This document shows, piece by piece, positions 36,301-45,113 of a stretch of 64,000 nucleotides of DNA (the first letter of the stretch is position 1; each line of letters starts with the position of its first letter). The stretch comes from Verrucomicrobiota bacterium (GTDB lineage Bacteria; Verrucomicrobiota; Kiritimatiellia; CAIVKH01). Location: contig JACKPT010000008.1 of the NCBI GenBank assembly GCA_024233345.1, positions 124,001 to 188,000 on the forward strand, given 5' to 3'. The position numbers and the translations under genes are program-made. The notes under the pieces were generated by a model. That model did no database searches. It had not been told where the DNA came from and saw only the letters and a program-made list of their open reading frames with translations.

Positions 36301-38052
36301 GACACCTGGGAGATCAGCTACGGCTTGAATCCCCTGAGCGCGGCTGATGCAGCCCTGGATCCGGATGGCGACAACCGCACCAACCTCCAGGAATACCAGA
36401 ATGGCACCAACCCCACCGTGGCCGATGCCTTCCAGTCCAACTACTCCAGCATGACGCTTGCCGGCACCTTCAATGGCTGGCTGGCCAGCCTGAACAACAT
36501 GGTGCTGGTCAATGACCACGTCTGGCAAATCGATCAGGTTCTGAACAATGCCTCCGCTGTCCGGTTCAAGTTCACCGCCAATGGCGCATGGGCGGTCAAC
36601 TGGGGCGAGAGCAACCAGTCCGATCTGGAGATTCCGTTGGAAGGCGGTTTTGCCGAAGGCGGTGGTTCCCCCGATATCCTGATCAATGGAACCTTGAACG
36701 GGAACTACCGGTTCACCTTCAACGAGACCACCCTCGCTTATTCGGTGGTCAAACTTGCCGATATCGATTCCGATGGGGATGGCATTGCCGACAACCTCGA
36801 CAACTGCCCGAACACCCCGAATGCCGACCAGGCCGACGCGGACAATGACGGCATCGGCGATGTCTGTGACAACGACGCGGACAATGACGGGATCATCGAC
36901 GCCATCGACAACTGCCCATACACCGCCAACCCGGACCAGGCGGATACCGATAACGACGGGATCGGCGATGTCTGCGATAACGACATCGATGGCGACGGCA
37001 TTGCCAATGCCTCGGACAACTGTCCGAGCACCCCGAATGTCAACCAGGCTGACTTCGATAACGATGGCAGCGGCGACGTCTGCGATGAGGATGATGACAA
37101 TGACGGGATGCCCGATACCTGGGAAATCGCCAACAGCCTCAACCCGAACAACGCGGCCGACGCTTCGCTGGATCCGGATGGCGACAACCGCACCAACCTC
37201 CAGGAATACCAGAATGGCACCGACCCCCAGGTGGCCGATGCCTTCCAGTCAAACTACAACACCATGACCATGACCGGCACCTTCAACGGATGGGTTCCCG
37301 GCCTGAACAACATGGTGTTGATCGCCGACTACACCTGGCAGGTACAGGTCAGCCTCAACAATGCCAGCGCGGTGCGGTTGAAGTTTGTCGCCAATGGCTC
37401 CTGGTCCTCCAACTGGGGCGACAGCAATCAGTCGGATTACGACTTGCCTCTGCAGGGCGGGATTGGCGAAGCCAGCGGCTCCGACATCCTCGTCAACGGC
37501 ACCTTGAATGGTGACTATCTCTTCACCTTCAACGAACAGACCCGGGCCTACACCATCGCCGCCGTGCCCGCCCAGGACACCGATGGCGACGGTATGCCGG
37601 ACAGTTGGGAAACCGCCAATAGCCTCGACCCGAACAGCGCCGCCGATGCGGCTCTGGATCCGGATGGTGACGGCTTCACCAACCTGCAGGAATACCAGAA
37701 TGGCACCAACCCCCAGGTCGCGGAGTCGTTCAATTCCAACTACACCAGCATGACCACTGCGGGCTCGTTCAACAGTTGGAACGCCGCCGCCAACAACATG
37801 TCGCTGGTCACCGACTACATCTGGGAAATGACCGTCACCCTCAACGAACCCAACGGGATCCAGTTCAAGTTCACCGCCAATGGCGGATGGAACACCAACT
37901 GGGGCGAGAATGACCAGAGTGACTACACCGTGGACGCGGCCGGCTATGCCGAGCAAACCGGCGGCAACATCACCATCAACGGTCCGCTGAACGGAACCTA
38001 CAAGTTCAAGTTCAACGAGGTCACCCGGGACTACGAATTCAAGGCCCAGTAA
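33337..38052 (+). CDS. Secreted GH31 glycosidase with TSP3 repeats and three repeated modules
   Basis: 1571 residues, alpha-glucosidase/alpha-glucan type. Start at ATG 33337 with GGAGG at 33327 and signal peptide MKLKKIVALLGLLGLYALTPVHA. The GH31 barrel has the nucleophile Asp456 in GVWNDLNEPA and acid/base Asp537 in GWSGDN; a DUF5110-like beta domain follows. From about residue 873 come calcium-binding thrombospondin type 3 repeats (DNDGIGDVCDNDADNDG and similar) in two blocks. Three copies of a roughly 95-residue module (FNGW...NNMVLV...VRFKFTANG.W..NWG..NQSD) resemble SusE/SusF-type glycan-binding E-sets. Two LacI-type operator sites lie upstream and a strong terminator downstream. Substrate inferred as alpha-glucan. 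Confidence 0.88.
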   Translation: MKLKKIVALLGLLGLYALTPVHAAIQAVGSVTTATITTDPVNGNQKVTFGLTTGGALEISPYADDVVRVRFHWDGIWPKEEMAIAKPFDQWPSTSASFQDQGNLYTITTPDLVVEVVKSPNVQVNFKSPQGFYLSKDNRIEYDVAYDAIGDGTYDNVRYTHALPYQFKLKNIREMPANEAYFGLGEFAGPMNRRGKDIQMWNSDTFSWQEGWTPMYMTMPVFYGLQGEQPGRPSTAYGIFFNNSARPVFRMGTQWGDRYSFEAGDGQMDYFFFGGGDDHQMRSVVSRYTELTGRATALPKWAYGYHLSRWSFNNQGWIEWLVDNFRSRDIPLDTIYLDLDYMDTDANDYYEDGTLRQLTFNYNFPNVPGMINYAGQQGVKLVPLIEPWLSTGDPKWGEALGQGHFIKDYSMNQMITPIYFGSVSWIDFSSSPARNWWKGKLLGFLNNYQLAGVWNDLNEPADNEAIPRNGQYWLDAKYPNQWDSRRFHVNEKNVYNIRETSLTYEALLEKYPGKRPFVLSRAGFPGIQKYALGWSGDNVASWDHCRHNIGLGVSTMISGQANFGHDVGGFVGNPSAELLTRWHEWASMTPFFRSHSIKGNDEREPWRYGTYYEGLLRDIIKFRYELMPYMYTLAHESTAQGIPMNTPAVMHFQADPQTHYQNDNDFMLGDSLLVSPVYEAGKSDKWTYLPAGTDWYNFYTNEKKSGGQWSVQSAPVGTLPLYARAGAIVPMGPSMSYVDEFQPEYLDLHVWPAPNGYSSTFTLHEDDGVTFNFLAGIYARTTFTALKTTDDFTLTIDARDGSFNPGSRSFYVKVRDLDSPLSVTVNGSSIPYDASHAAASCYSYDAGTRILIVKVPGDATAKSVVASFTQQIDSDGDGILDGQDNCPYVANADQADADNDGVGDVCDDDADNDGVSDAFDNCPNTPNADQADADNDGIGDVCDNDADNDGIANASDNCPTMANADQADHDNDGMGDVCDEDDDNDGMPDTWEISYGLNPLSAADAALDPDGDNRTNLQEYQNGTNPTVADAFQSNYSSMTLAGTFNGWLASLNNMVLVNDHVWQIDQVLNNASAVRFKFTANGAWAVNWGESNQSDLEIPLEGGFAEGGGSPDILINGTLNGNYRFTFNETTLAYSVVKLADIDSDGDGIADNLDNCPNTPNADQADADNDGIGDVCDNDADNDGIIDAIDNCPYTANPDQADTDNDGIGDVCDNDIDGDGIANASDNCPSTPNVNQADFDNDGSGDVCDEDDDNDGMPDTWEIANSLNPNNAADASLDPDGDNRTNLQEYQNGTDPQVADAFQSNYNTMTMTGTFNGWVPGLNNMVLIADYTWQVQVSLNNASAVRLKFVANGSWSSNWGDSNQSDYDLPLQGGIGEASGSDILVNGTLNGDYLFTFNEQTRAYTIAAVPAQDTDGDGMPDSWETANSLDPNSAADAALDPDGDGFTNLQEYQNGTNPQVAESFNSNYTSMTTAGSFNSWNAAANNMSLVTDYIWEMTVTLNEPNGIQFKFTANGGWNTNWGENDQSDYTVDAAGYAEQTGGNITINGPLNGTYKFKFNEVTRDYEFKAQ

Positions 38053-38077
38053 GGCCCAAAACAGTACCTCCCTCCCC

Positions 38078-38113
38078 GGGGTCGGCGGAACAATCGTTCC
38101 GTCGACCCTTTTT
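38078..38113 (+). terminator. Intrinsic terminator after GH31 gene 1
   Basis: GGGTCGGCGGAAC pairs with GTTCCGTCGACCC around a 4-nt loop, followed by TTTTT. Confidence 0.85.
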
Positions 38114-38238
38114 CATTGCTGCATAGACCAGGCTTGCGATGCGGAGAACGACTCTTCCCGCAGCGGGTCAAACCGATCAATCCTCAACAAGGTAAACGAG
38201 ATTGAGATACGACCGGGATCGGTTTACGTTCTTACTCC

Positions 38239-39201
38239 ATGCCCATCGAGAATGACGCTGACCCCTTTCCCGCCGACTTACTCCGGGCGATTGTCCGGGA
38301 ATCCCATGGCATACAGGTACAGGAGGTCACCCTGCTGGGGGTCTCTGAAAATCATGCCTATCGCCTGACCGGACCTTTGGGGGAGCGCTGGTTTTGCCGG
38401 GTACATGGTGATGACCCGACCTATGACGTCTGTCTGCCGGGTGAGTTTGTGCTGCTGGATCAACTCCATGCCGAGGAGCCCGGATTGGCGATCCGGGGTA
38501 TTCCGACGGTGGATGGCGCTTGCCGGGTTCGATTTGAGCATGGGGATAGACGTTGGTTGTTGGTTCTATTTTCATGGCTGCCGGGGGAGCACCGGGCCAA
38601 GGAATCAGTGACCAGGGCCGACATGACCGCGATGGGCGACTCGGTGGCCCGGTTTCATCGGGCGGCGGGCTTGCTCTCCAAACGCCCGCCCCGTCCGGTA
38701 TACGATGCTGCATGCTATGGCGGGTCTGGCAGCTTTTTCTACCGGGAGGACTTTCCGCTGCTGGTTCACGATCCGGACCGGGAACCCTTTCTTGAGGTTC
38801 GCCGCCGCCTGGATGCGTATGTCGCCTCTTCCGCCGCACCTGATCTGGCTCCGATTCATTTTGATCTCCATCTCGGCAACTTTCTTTTTCATGAGGGTGG
38901 AGCAAGCATGATTGATTTTGATGAATGTGGTTATGGGTACCCGTTGTTCGATCTCGGTCACATCCTGTTTGCCCTGCATGACCATCCGGACCACGCCGGG
39001 CTGGAGGATGCATTGGTCGCGGCCTATGAAGCGGGGAGCGGGGCGGAAGTCGATCGTCACGAACTGCGGATGTTTCAGGGCGTTCAGGCCATCGCGATCC
39101 TGCGTTACTTCTTTCGCCTGTATGACCGCACCCATGGGGCGACGAATTGGTTTGGTGCGGTTCCCGGGATTTCCCGCGCGGTCGAGCGTTTGCTGGGGTA
39201 G
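38239..39201 (+). CDS. APH-fold kinase (SrkA / homoserine kinase type II-like)
   Basis: 320 residues. Catalytic loop HFDLHLGNFLFH and metal motif MIDFDECGYGYPLFDLGHILFAL are intact, as in choline/aminoglycoside-phosphotransferase-fold enzymes of the SrkA and ThrB2 type. The N-lobe starts about residue 20 (VQEVTLLGVSENHAYRLTG). The substrate could be a small metabolite or protein; nothing adjacent decides it. It stands alone, with 186 bp before it and a hairpin region after it. Confidence 0.75.
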   Translation: MPIENDADPFPADLLRAIVRESHGIQVQEVTLLGVSENHAYRLTGPLGERWFCRVHGDDPTYDVCLPGEFVLLDQLHAEEPGLAIRGIPTVDGACRVRFEHGDRRWLLVLFSWLPGEHRAKESVTRADMTAMGDSVARFHRAAGLLSKRPPRPVYDAACYGGSGSFFYREDFPLLVHDPDREPFLEVRRRLDAYVASSAAPDLAPIHFDLHLGNFLFHEGGASMIDFDECGYGYPLFDLGHILFALHDHPDHAGLEDALVAAYEAGSGAEVDRHELRMFQGVQAIAILRYFFRLYDRTHGATNWFGAVPGISRAVERLLG

Positions 39202-39243
39202 CGGTGGCTCCGAAAGCGTTGCGGTCTCTTACGAAGTGGCAGA

Positions 39244-39321
39244 GGTCTCGCATCGCTCGACCCTCCATATGACAAAGCAGGCAGGCGCATGGGAGATGGA
39301 GGGCGGAGCTACTGCGACGCC
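39244..39321. repeat. Intergenic imperfect hairpin with GGGCGGAGCTA core
   Basis: Arms at 39244-39266 and 39298-39321 are largely complementary. The right arm (GGAGGGCGGAGCTACTGCG...) shares its core with the hairpin at 15573. It lies in the 156-bp gap between two convergent genes. Confidence 0.55.
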
Positions 39322-39357
39322 GGGATTGAGGGTGAAAGACGCATTTATTTGAGGTCG

Positions 39358-41544
39358 CTATTGAACCCGGATCCGGAAGCTGTTGACCGGGTCGCTGGGC
39401 GATGAGGTATCGCCCAGCATCTTGACCGACCACATCAGGGTTTCAACCTCGGAAGTCATCACGCCGCTCCACTGCGGGGCGATCAGGTTTGTGTTCTTCT
39501 CGAGAATATAGCGATGCCCCTTGAGGGTGTCCGTGTAGAATTGAACCGTCCCACTGGATAGGTTTGTGGACGCCAATTCCGGAGGGTAGAGCTGCTGGGC
39601 CAGCCAGTTCGGCTCATCCCCGATGTTCAGCAGAAACTCATAGGCCATGGGCAGGCGCAGATCCCACGCCCATTCGCTGTGGGCGTGGCCGCACCCGATC
39701 TCCGCTCGCAGGTCATGATTCACGACATAGCCATCGGCGAGCAGATGATCATAAAGCCGCTGGTGAATATCCCACAGGGTAAAATCGCCGGTGCCGGTGC
39801 CAACATCCATATAGACGCGGATACCGTGCACATTGTTTGAATCGATCCGCCCCATGAAGTTGGTGGCATATTGGGTCGCGGTGGACATGGAGCCGACCTT
39901 GCCAAAGACATTGGTTTCGAATCCAAGGTAGAGCGAAACCTGTCCCCCGAAGGAGGAACCCATGGTCAGGGTGTTGTCCCGGTCGTTCAGGGTCCGGTAG
40001 TGGGTGTCGACGGTCGGGCGGACATTGTGGACCAGGTAGTCGGCATACAGATTGGCAATGCCGGGCTGGTTGTAACGGTCTCCAGGAGGCATATACTCGG
40101 CGGTTCGATTGCTGGAATTATCCACTGCGGCAATGATCACCTCCCGCATCATGCCGAGGCTGGTCAGGTGATCGGCATTGGTCTCGGCCGCCCAAGTGCC
40201 ATAGATTCCGCCGGGGCGAAACACATTGGTTCCGTCGTGCATGTAGAGAACCGGATACCGCTTCCAGGTGTTCTCGTCATAGCCGCGCGGGAGATAGATG
40301 CGGGTCCAGCGGGATGGAATACCATCGATCGAGGAGGCGATGTTGGTGACGACAATCCTGCTTGACGAGACACTGGCGGGCGGCCAGTAGTTGTAGATCT
40401 GTCCATCCTGGAGGAACAAAACATCCAGCCGAGTGTAGTAGTCGCCACCCGTGGCCGGGGAGTGGTCATATTCCTGAACCGAGCCATTCCATCCATTCGG
40501 TACAAACTGGATCCGATCGCCCGGCTGACCGATCCCATCGACAACATATAGAAACTCGCCGGGGGTTCGGCCCGGACCGAGCCGGACCATGTCCTTGGCA
40601 TACCAATTGGTATCGGATCCGCTCTGGTAGATGAGATTCGCATTGGTCCACCCGCTCAGATAGTACACCGCCTTCGCGGCATAGGGTCCGGAGGGTTGGG
40701 GCGGAAGCAAGGTCGACTGGTTTGCCCCTTCCGGCCAGATCACATTATTCCCATCGCAGAATGCAGCGGCGGTGTTGGTCCTGGTGATCAATTTGTACTC
40801 GAGCGCATGTCCCGCCTGGATCGCAACCTGCCCGGTCCAGACATTGCCGCTGGTCCAGTGTAGTTTGCGGGCATGTACGGGATCCCAGTTGCCCACATCT
40901 TCGTGATTCCCGACCACATACAGGTCATGGCCAAATCCTGTATCCAGAACCTCCGAAAAACCCACGAGGATTTTTCCATGTTCGGTGACCTCCACCTCCG
41001 ATTCCGGCAGGGGCTCCTCGGTCACCATGAACGTGGCGATGTAGTTGCTGCCGCCGTTATCGGCGAGAAGGTTGGGAGAAAAATTTCCCTGGGCAAACGC
41101 ATAGACCTCGAGTTCATAGATTCCATTCGTCAGCCCCGCGAGCAGGTTGATGTTCATCCCATTCGCAAAATGTTTTTCGCGCCCGGTGGTGACCTCGGCC
41201 CATCCGGTGTTGTAATTCGTGATGAAGGCGCCAGCTTGTCCTGTCTTTTGCACCCGGTGAACAAATCCCCCAACAAAAATATCCTGCCCGCCACTTTCCA
41301 GGGTTTCATTGGTGAAGCCGGAAAGGAAGAGGGAATCACCATCGGCCAGACTGAAGGTGCCGAGGTCCGCGCCGTCGAATGCCGGTTTGCCTCCGGTGCT
41401 GGGGCTCATATGAAAGGTGGCGGGCACCCCATTGAGTTCGAGGTCCACAAAAGTGCCGCCGTCGCTGACAAACTGGTAGGCAGCCTCGACAGAGATTGCT
41501 GCAGCGGCAAGGGAAAGCAGGATTCCAAGAGCGGGGGTTTTCAT
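39358..41544 (-). CDS. Secreted CBM20-like / alpha-beta hydrolase esterase
   Basis: About 728 residues. Start at ATG 41544 with AAGGA upstream and a signal peptide ending near SVEAA. An N-terminal beta domain (about residues 25-185) is followed by a CBM20-like starch-binding module (about 190-300: LYVVGNHEDVGNWDPVHARKL, WTGQVAI, LEYKLI). Then comes an Ig-like linker and a putative-esterase domain with nucleophile Ser531 in GSSFGG and candidate His in GCGHAHSEWAW. A C-terminal segment ends the protein. A hydrolase acting on acylated polysaccharide is the likely role; CBM20 suggests an alpha-glucan target. No LacI-type site of the GH31 kind is seen upstream. Confidence 0.78.
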   Translation of the reverse strand: MKTPALGILLSLAAAAISVEAAYQFVSDGGTFVDLELNGVPATFHMSPSTGGKPAFDGADLGTFSLADGDSLFLSGFTNETLESGGQDIFVGGFVHRVQKTGQAGAFITNYNTGWAEVTTGREKHFANGMNINLLAGLTNGIYELEVYAFAQGNFSPNLLADNGGSNYIATFMVTEEPLPESEVEVTEHGKILVGFSEVLDTGFGHDLYVVGNHEDVGNWDPVHARKLHWTSGNVWTGQVAIQAGHALEYKLITRTNTAAAFCDGNNVIWPEGANQSTLLPPQPSGPYAAKAVYYLSGWTNANLIYQSGSDTNWYAKDMVRLGPGRTPGEFLYVVDGIGQPGDRIQFVPNGWNGSVQEYDHSPATGGDYYTRLDVLFLQDGQIYNYWPPASVSSSRIVVTNIASSIDGIPSRWTRIYLPRGYDENTWKRYPVLYMHDGTNVFRPGGIYGTWAAETNADHLTSLGMMREVIIAAVDNSSNRTAEYMPPGDRYNQPGIANLYADYLVHNVRPTVDTHYRTLNDRDNTLTMGSSFGGQVSLYLGFETNVFGKVGSMSTATQYATNFMGRIDSNNVHGIRVYMDVGTGTGDFTLWDIHQRLYDHLLADGYVVNHDLRAEIGCGHAHSEWAWDLRLPMAYEFLLNIGDEPNWLAQQLYPPELASTNLSSGTVQFYTDTLKGHRYILEKNTNLIAPQWSGVMTSEVETLMWSVKMLGDTSSPSDPVNSFRIRVQ

Positions 41545-41634
41545 CGGCAGTATCCTTTTTGCGGGAGGTAGCAATCAGCCTAGCAGGGTGTCCCTGAACC
41601 ACAAGTGAATTGCGCGGGAGAGCCCGAATCGAGC

Positions 41635-42309
41635 TCACGAAAGGGGATCGCGCAAACCGAGCTCGCGGAATCCCTTTTCCCGCAACTTGCAGGCATCACA
41701 CCGACCGCAGGGGCGGTCCTGATCATCCGGATCGTAGCAACTGAAGGTCCAGCCATAATCCACCCCCAGCTCCAGGCCGGTGCGGATAATCTCTGCCTTG
41801 GTCATGTGGATCAAGGGGGTGTGGATGGTGATTTTCGTGGTGCCCTCGACCCCGGCCCGGGTGGCCAGGTTCGCCATGGTTTCAAAGGCCGCGATGTATT
41901 CCGGACGGCAGTCCGGATAGCCGCTGTAGTCCAGGGCGTTCACCCCGATGAAGATGTCCGAACAGGCCAGCACCTCGGCCCAGGCGAGGGCAAAGGAGAG
42001 GAAGATCGTGTTGCGCGCGGGAACATAGGTAATCGGAATGGCATCCCCCATCGCGGCTTCATCGCGATCCTTCGGCACATCGAGTTCGGCGGTGAGGGCG
42101 GACCCGCCAAACAACCGCAGATCGATGTCGGCAATCTTGTGGTCCACCACCCCGAGCGCGCCAGCCACGGTTTGGGCCGCTTTCAATTCGACCGTGTGGC
42201 GTTGCCCGTAGCGAAAAGACAGGGCATGGCAATCGAAGCCCTGGTGGCGGGCGATGGCGAGGGCGGTGGCGGAATCGAGACCTCCGCTCAACAGGATCAC
42301 GGCTTTCAT
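41635..42309 (-). CDS. queC: 7-cyano-7-deazaguanine synthase QueC
   Basis: ATP-dependent conversion of 7-carboxy-7-deazaguanine to preQ0 in queuosine synthesis. 224 residues. PP-loop LLSGGLDSATALA at the N-terminus; YVPARNTIFLSFALAWAE; C-terminal zinc Cys set CGRCDACKLREKGF. Its ATG overlaps the queE stop (TAATG). Confidence 0.95.
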   Translation of the reverse strand: MKAVILLSGGLDSATALAIARHQGFDCHALSFRYGQRHTVELKAAQTVAGALGVVDHKIADIDLRLFGGSALTAELDVPKDRDEAAMGDAIPITYVPARNTIFLSFALAWAEVLACSDIFIGVNALDYSGYPDCRPEYIAAFETMANLATRAGVEGTTKITIHTPLIHMTKAEIIRTGLELGVDYGWTFSCYDPDDQDRPCGRCDACKLREKGFRELGLRDPLS

Positions 42310-43097
42310 TATCTGGCTCCCATCAGTTTATGTGCTTGCGGAATGACCCGAACATCTTCCAGCGTGCGGCTCAGTTCGCGATGCCAGGCCAGAAGTTGTG
42401 CCGGGGTGGGCGGATTGGTGGCATCACCGAAAACTGACATGGGCTGGAGAATAAACGGCGTGGACGGGGCCAGGTCGCGCACCAGCGCCCCCGCCTCCGC
42501 CAACTCATCGTCCCGGGTGGCGGCACTGACCACGGTTTTGACAAACACCTGTTTGCCCGCATTCACGCAGACCTTCAGAAACCGCCGGTGCTGACCCCAC
42601 GCCGCTTCATTTCCGGTCACGCTGGGCAGCTTGATATCCATCGCCACACGATCGGTTACCGCGATGATTTTTTCGAGCTCATGGTAAAGATCGCCGGCCG
42701 TTTCAAGGTAGGTTCTCAACCCGCGCGCTTGCACCATGGGAAACCAGTGCCCGAGAAATGCGGCGTGCAGCAGGGGCTCACCCCCGGTGGCCACCACCGC
42801 ATGGTGGACTCCCCGGGGCTCATCCCAGGCCTCGATCAGGGCCATGAGGACGCTGGCGGTGACTGGATTGGACTCGGACCGCAGTTGGTTGCTGCCCGGC
42901 GGATCTTCAACCCAAAAGGCCCCGGGGCGATAGCCCGGAGGCTGCATCGCGGTCACCGTCTCCGGGCTGTCGCAATACACGCATCGGCGGTGACAGCCAT
43001 AAAAACGAACAAACAGATGACGCCGCCCGATGTCCGGGCCCTCCCCCTGAATCGAGCTGAAGATTTCGGTCAAATTTGCCTGTGGTGCCGGTTCCAT
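42309..43097 (-). CDS. queE: 7-carboxy-7-deazaguanine synthase QueE
   Basis: Radical SAM enzyme making 7-carboxy-7-deazaguanine from CPH4. The start is placed at the ATG at 43097 (MEPAPQANLTEIFSSIQGEG), where the family begins. Cluster motif CHRRCVYC (CX3CX2C) in FVRFYGCHRRCVYCDSP, glycine-rich TGGEPLLH. About 262 residues. First of a queE-queC pair; queD and queF are not in the window. Confidence 0.93.
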   Translation of the reverse strand: MEPAPQANLTEIFSSIQGEGPDIGRRHLFVRFYGCHRRCVYCDSPETVTAMQPPGYRPGAFWVEDPPGSNQLRSESNPVTASVLMALIEAWDEPRGVHHAVVATGGEPLLHAAFLGHWFPMVQARGLRTYLETAGDLYHELEKIIAVTDRVAMDIKLPSVTGNEAAWGQHRRFLKVCVNAGKQVFVKTVVSAATRDDELAEAGALVRDLAPSTPFILQPMSVFGDATNPPTPAQLLAWHRELSRTLEDVRVIPQAHKLMGAR

Positions 43098-43184
43098 CGG
43101 GAAGGACTGTAATCGGTGACTCGCTTCTTGGCCAGCGGCGAGATGATTTCGCAGGCTTGATGCCGGATCGAGTCCGACCGTAGG

Positions 43185-44816
43185 ATGTCCGACATGCATC
43201 CGGTGAAAGCAGCCACCCTGACCTTTTTGTTCGGCCTTCTCGCATTTTCATGGCGGATAGGCGAAGCCCCCCTTGCCGGTACTGAAGGGCACCGGGCGAT
43301 CGTCGCCCACCAGATGGTCGAATCCGGGGAGTGGCTGGTACCCAAACTGTACGAGGTCGTTTACCTGCGCAAACCCCCGCTGATTTACTGGCTCCAGGCC
43401 GCCGCCGAAACGGTTGCCGGGGAGGCCGCCGAGTGGGTCTGGCGCATGCCCTCGGTACTGGCAGCGGCGGGAACGGCGGCATGGATGGCCTGGTTGGCCG
43501 GGATGTGGTTCGGACGCCGAGCGGCCCTGTTCGCCGGGATCGCCACCGTTTCGCTGGTCGCAATGTGGTCCCAGAATCGCGCGGCGGATATGGATGCGGT
43601 CAACACCCTGCTGTCCCTGGTGGCGGCGGGATGCCTGCTGGATGCCCTGTATCGTCCTTCGTCGCGGCGGGTGGATTTCCGATGGCTGGTCGCGGCCCTG
43701 GCATTTGGGGGCGCCTTGCTGACCAAAGGGCCCGCCTGCCTGCCGGTGGTGCTGGGGGGGCTGGCGGGAGCCTCGGTGATGAACCGGGACCGCGCATGGC
43801 GGAGTGTCCGGGCCTGGGCCTCCCTGGCCGGGGGGCTGGTGTTGTTTCTCCTGTGGGTGTATCTGGTGAAGCGGCGGTTAACCGCAGCCGGGATCGCGTT
43901 GGACGACAGTGGGGTCGAAGAAGCCCTGCAACGCTTGACCATCGGCAGCCTGAAAACATTGCTGGAAGCCGTAAGCCTGCCGATTCAATTGGTGGCCATG
44001 GCGATGCCCGTTTCGTGGGCGTTATTCCTGACCTGGAGAAGATCGAAGCGGCAGGACCTGACCGGGGTTCGGCTGAAGGTGGTGTATGGTGCCATTTTTG
44101 GGGCGATGTTCATCGGGGTCGTTTCGGGAATGACCAATCCGCGCTACGCTTATGGACTCTTTCCCTGGTTCGCGGTCCTCGCCGGGGCGTGGTTCTCGCT
44201 TCAGAGTGACTGGAACGTCCGACCGGTGCGCCGCTTGAGTATCGCCGCCCTCAGCCTGCTCGGTCTCGCCGGCATCATTCTCGCAATGGTCGCCTTGCGT
44301 AAGGCGGGCGGTGGGATGCCGGATGTGGCCCTGGCCGGAGTCTTGTCGCTCGTCCTCTGGGTCTGGGGGGTGCGTCGCGGGCAATCCGGCCCCTCACCCG
44401 CGATGGGGTGGATCGCCGCCGGGATCATTCTATCCATGGCGGTCTCCTTTGCCGGATACAAAAATATCGAGCGCAAGGACCGATCCGGCTATCGGGCGGC
44501 AATGGAACTACGCAGGCTGGTCGGGGAGGGCGCCACGATTCACGCCGCCCACATGATCATGACTCATCCGGAAATGTTTTACTACTCGGGCCTGACCATT
44601 GAGCGCTACCTGTTTCGGGATCGGCCTGAGCGCCGGGACGATGTGCCGGAGGGCTGGAATGTGTTTCTGAACCGGGAGTGGACCGCCTTGTCGGAGGGCG
44701 ACCTCAGCGGATTTTCCCGGGTGACCAACCTGCCAACCCACGTTCACGGCACGGTGCTGGCCTGGTACCGGAGTCCATCGACCGGGACGCAGGCCTCGCC
44801 TCCCCCCGCCCCGTAA
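43185..44816 (+). CDS. GT39/ArnT-type membrane glycosyltransferase
   Basis: 543 residues, about 11-12 hydrophobic helices. The first external loop carries the acidic motif region APLAGTEGHRAIVAHQMVESGEWLVPKL and YLRKPPLIYWLQA, hallmark of the PMT/ArnT (GT-C) superfamily using polyprenyl-phosphate sugars. A soluble C-terminal part follows about residue 430. It is divergent from queE; the 87-bp gap must hold both promoters. The acceptor (lipid A, protein or other) is not known. Confidence 0.8.
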   Translation: MSDMHPVKAATLTFLFGLLAFSWRIGEAPLAGTEGHRAIVAHQMVESGEWLVPKLYEVVYLRKPPLIYWLQAAAETVAGEAAEWVWRMPSVLAAAGTAAWMAWLAGMWFGRRAALFAGIATVSLVAMWSQNRAADMDAVNTLLSLVAAGCLLDALYRPSSRRVDFRWLVAALAFGGALLTKGPACLPVVLGGLAGASVMNRDRAWRSVRAWASLAGGLVLFLLWVYLVKRRLTAAGIALDDSGVEEALQRLTIGSLKTLLEAVSLPIQLVAMAMPVSWALFLTWRRSKRQDLTGVRLKVVYGAIFGAMFIGVVSGMTNPRYAYGLFPWFAVLAGAWFSLQSDWNVRPVRRLSIAALSLLGLAGIILAMVALRKAGGGMPDVALAGVLSLVLWVWGVRRGQSGPSPAMGWIAAGIILSMAVSFAGYKNIERKDRSGYRAAMELRRLVGEGATIHAAHMIMTHPEMFYYSGLTIERYLFRDRPERRDDVPEGWNVFLNREWTALSEGDLSGFSRVTNLPTHVHGTVLAWYRSPSTGTQASPPPAP

Positions 44817-44818
44817 GG

Positions 44819-45100
44819 TCACATCACCTCCACCAGCAGGTCCACCAAGACCACCCGGGGATTGGATTCGATATGCAGCTTCACCGCATCGAGTCGCTGG
44901 TCGACCACGCTCCGCTCCGCCGCGACGGTCACCACTGCCAGCACTGCTGACTTCCACAAATCCTGATGGTCAACCTCGGCCACACTGACATTCATCTTGT
45001 TCATCATGCGGTCCTTCAGGCTGCGGAGAATTGCCCGCTTGTCCTTCAGGTTATAGGCCTCGGGAATACTCAGCTTGGCCTGAAGACAACCGATGACCAT
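44819..45100 (-). CDS. ylxP: DUF503 (YlxP-like) protein
   Basis: About 93 residues starting MVIGCLQAKLSIPEAYNLKDKR, the DUF503 signature, then LRSLKDRMMNKMNVSVAEVDHQDLW. AAGGAG lies 9 bp before the ATG at 45100. Family members often sit near nusA-infB-rbfA; this copy does not. Ferredoxin-like fold, role unclear. It follows the barrel protein gene by 13 bp and may be co-transcribed with it. Confidence 0.8.
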   Translation of the reverse strand: MVIGCLQAKLSIPEAYNLKDKRAILRSLKDRMMNKMNVSVAEVDHQDLWKSAVLAVVTVAAERSVVDQRLDAVKLHIESNPRVVLVDLLVEVM

Positions 45101-45113
45101 GCCGGGGGCTCCT

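Noticed and set aside
33613..36528. 971-codon minus-strand open frame opposite GH31 gene 1
   Set aside because: Antisense shadow in GC-rich DNA: no recognisable domains, Val/Ile/Gly-rich composition mirroring Asp/Asn/Gly codons of the true gene.
35950..37120. Tandem DNA repeats in the GH31 gene as a possible repeat element
   Set aside because: They encode thrombospondin type 3 repeats in frame; protein-level repetition explains them.
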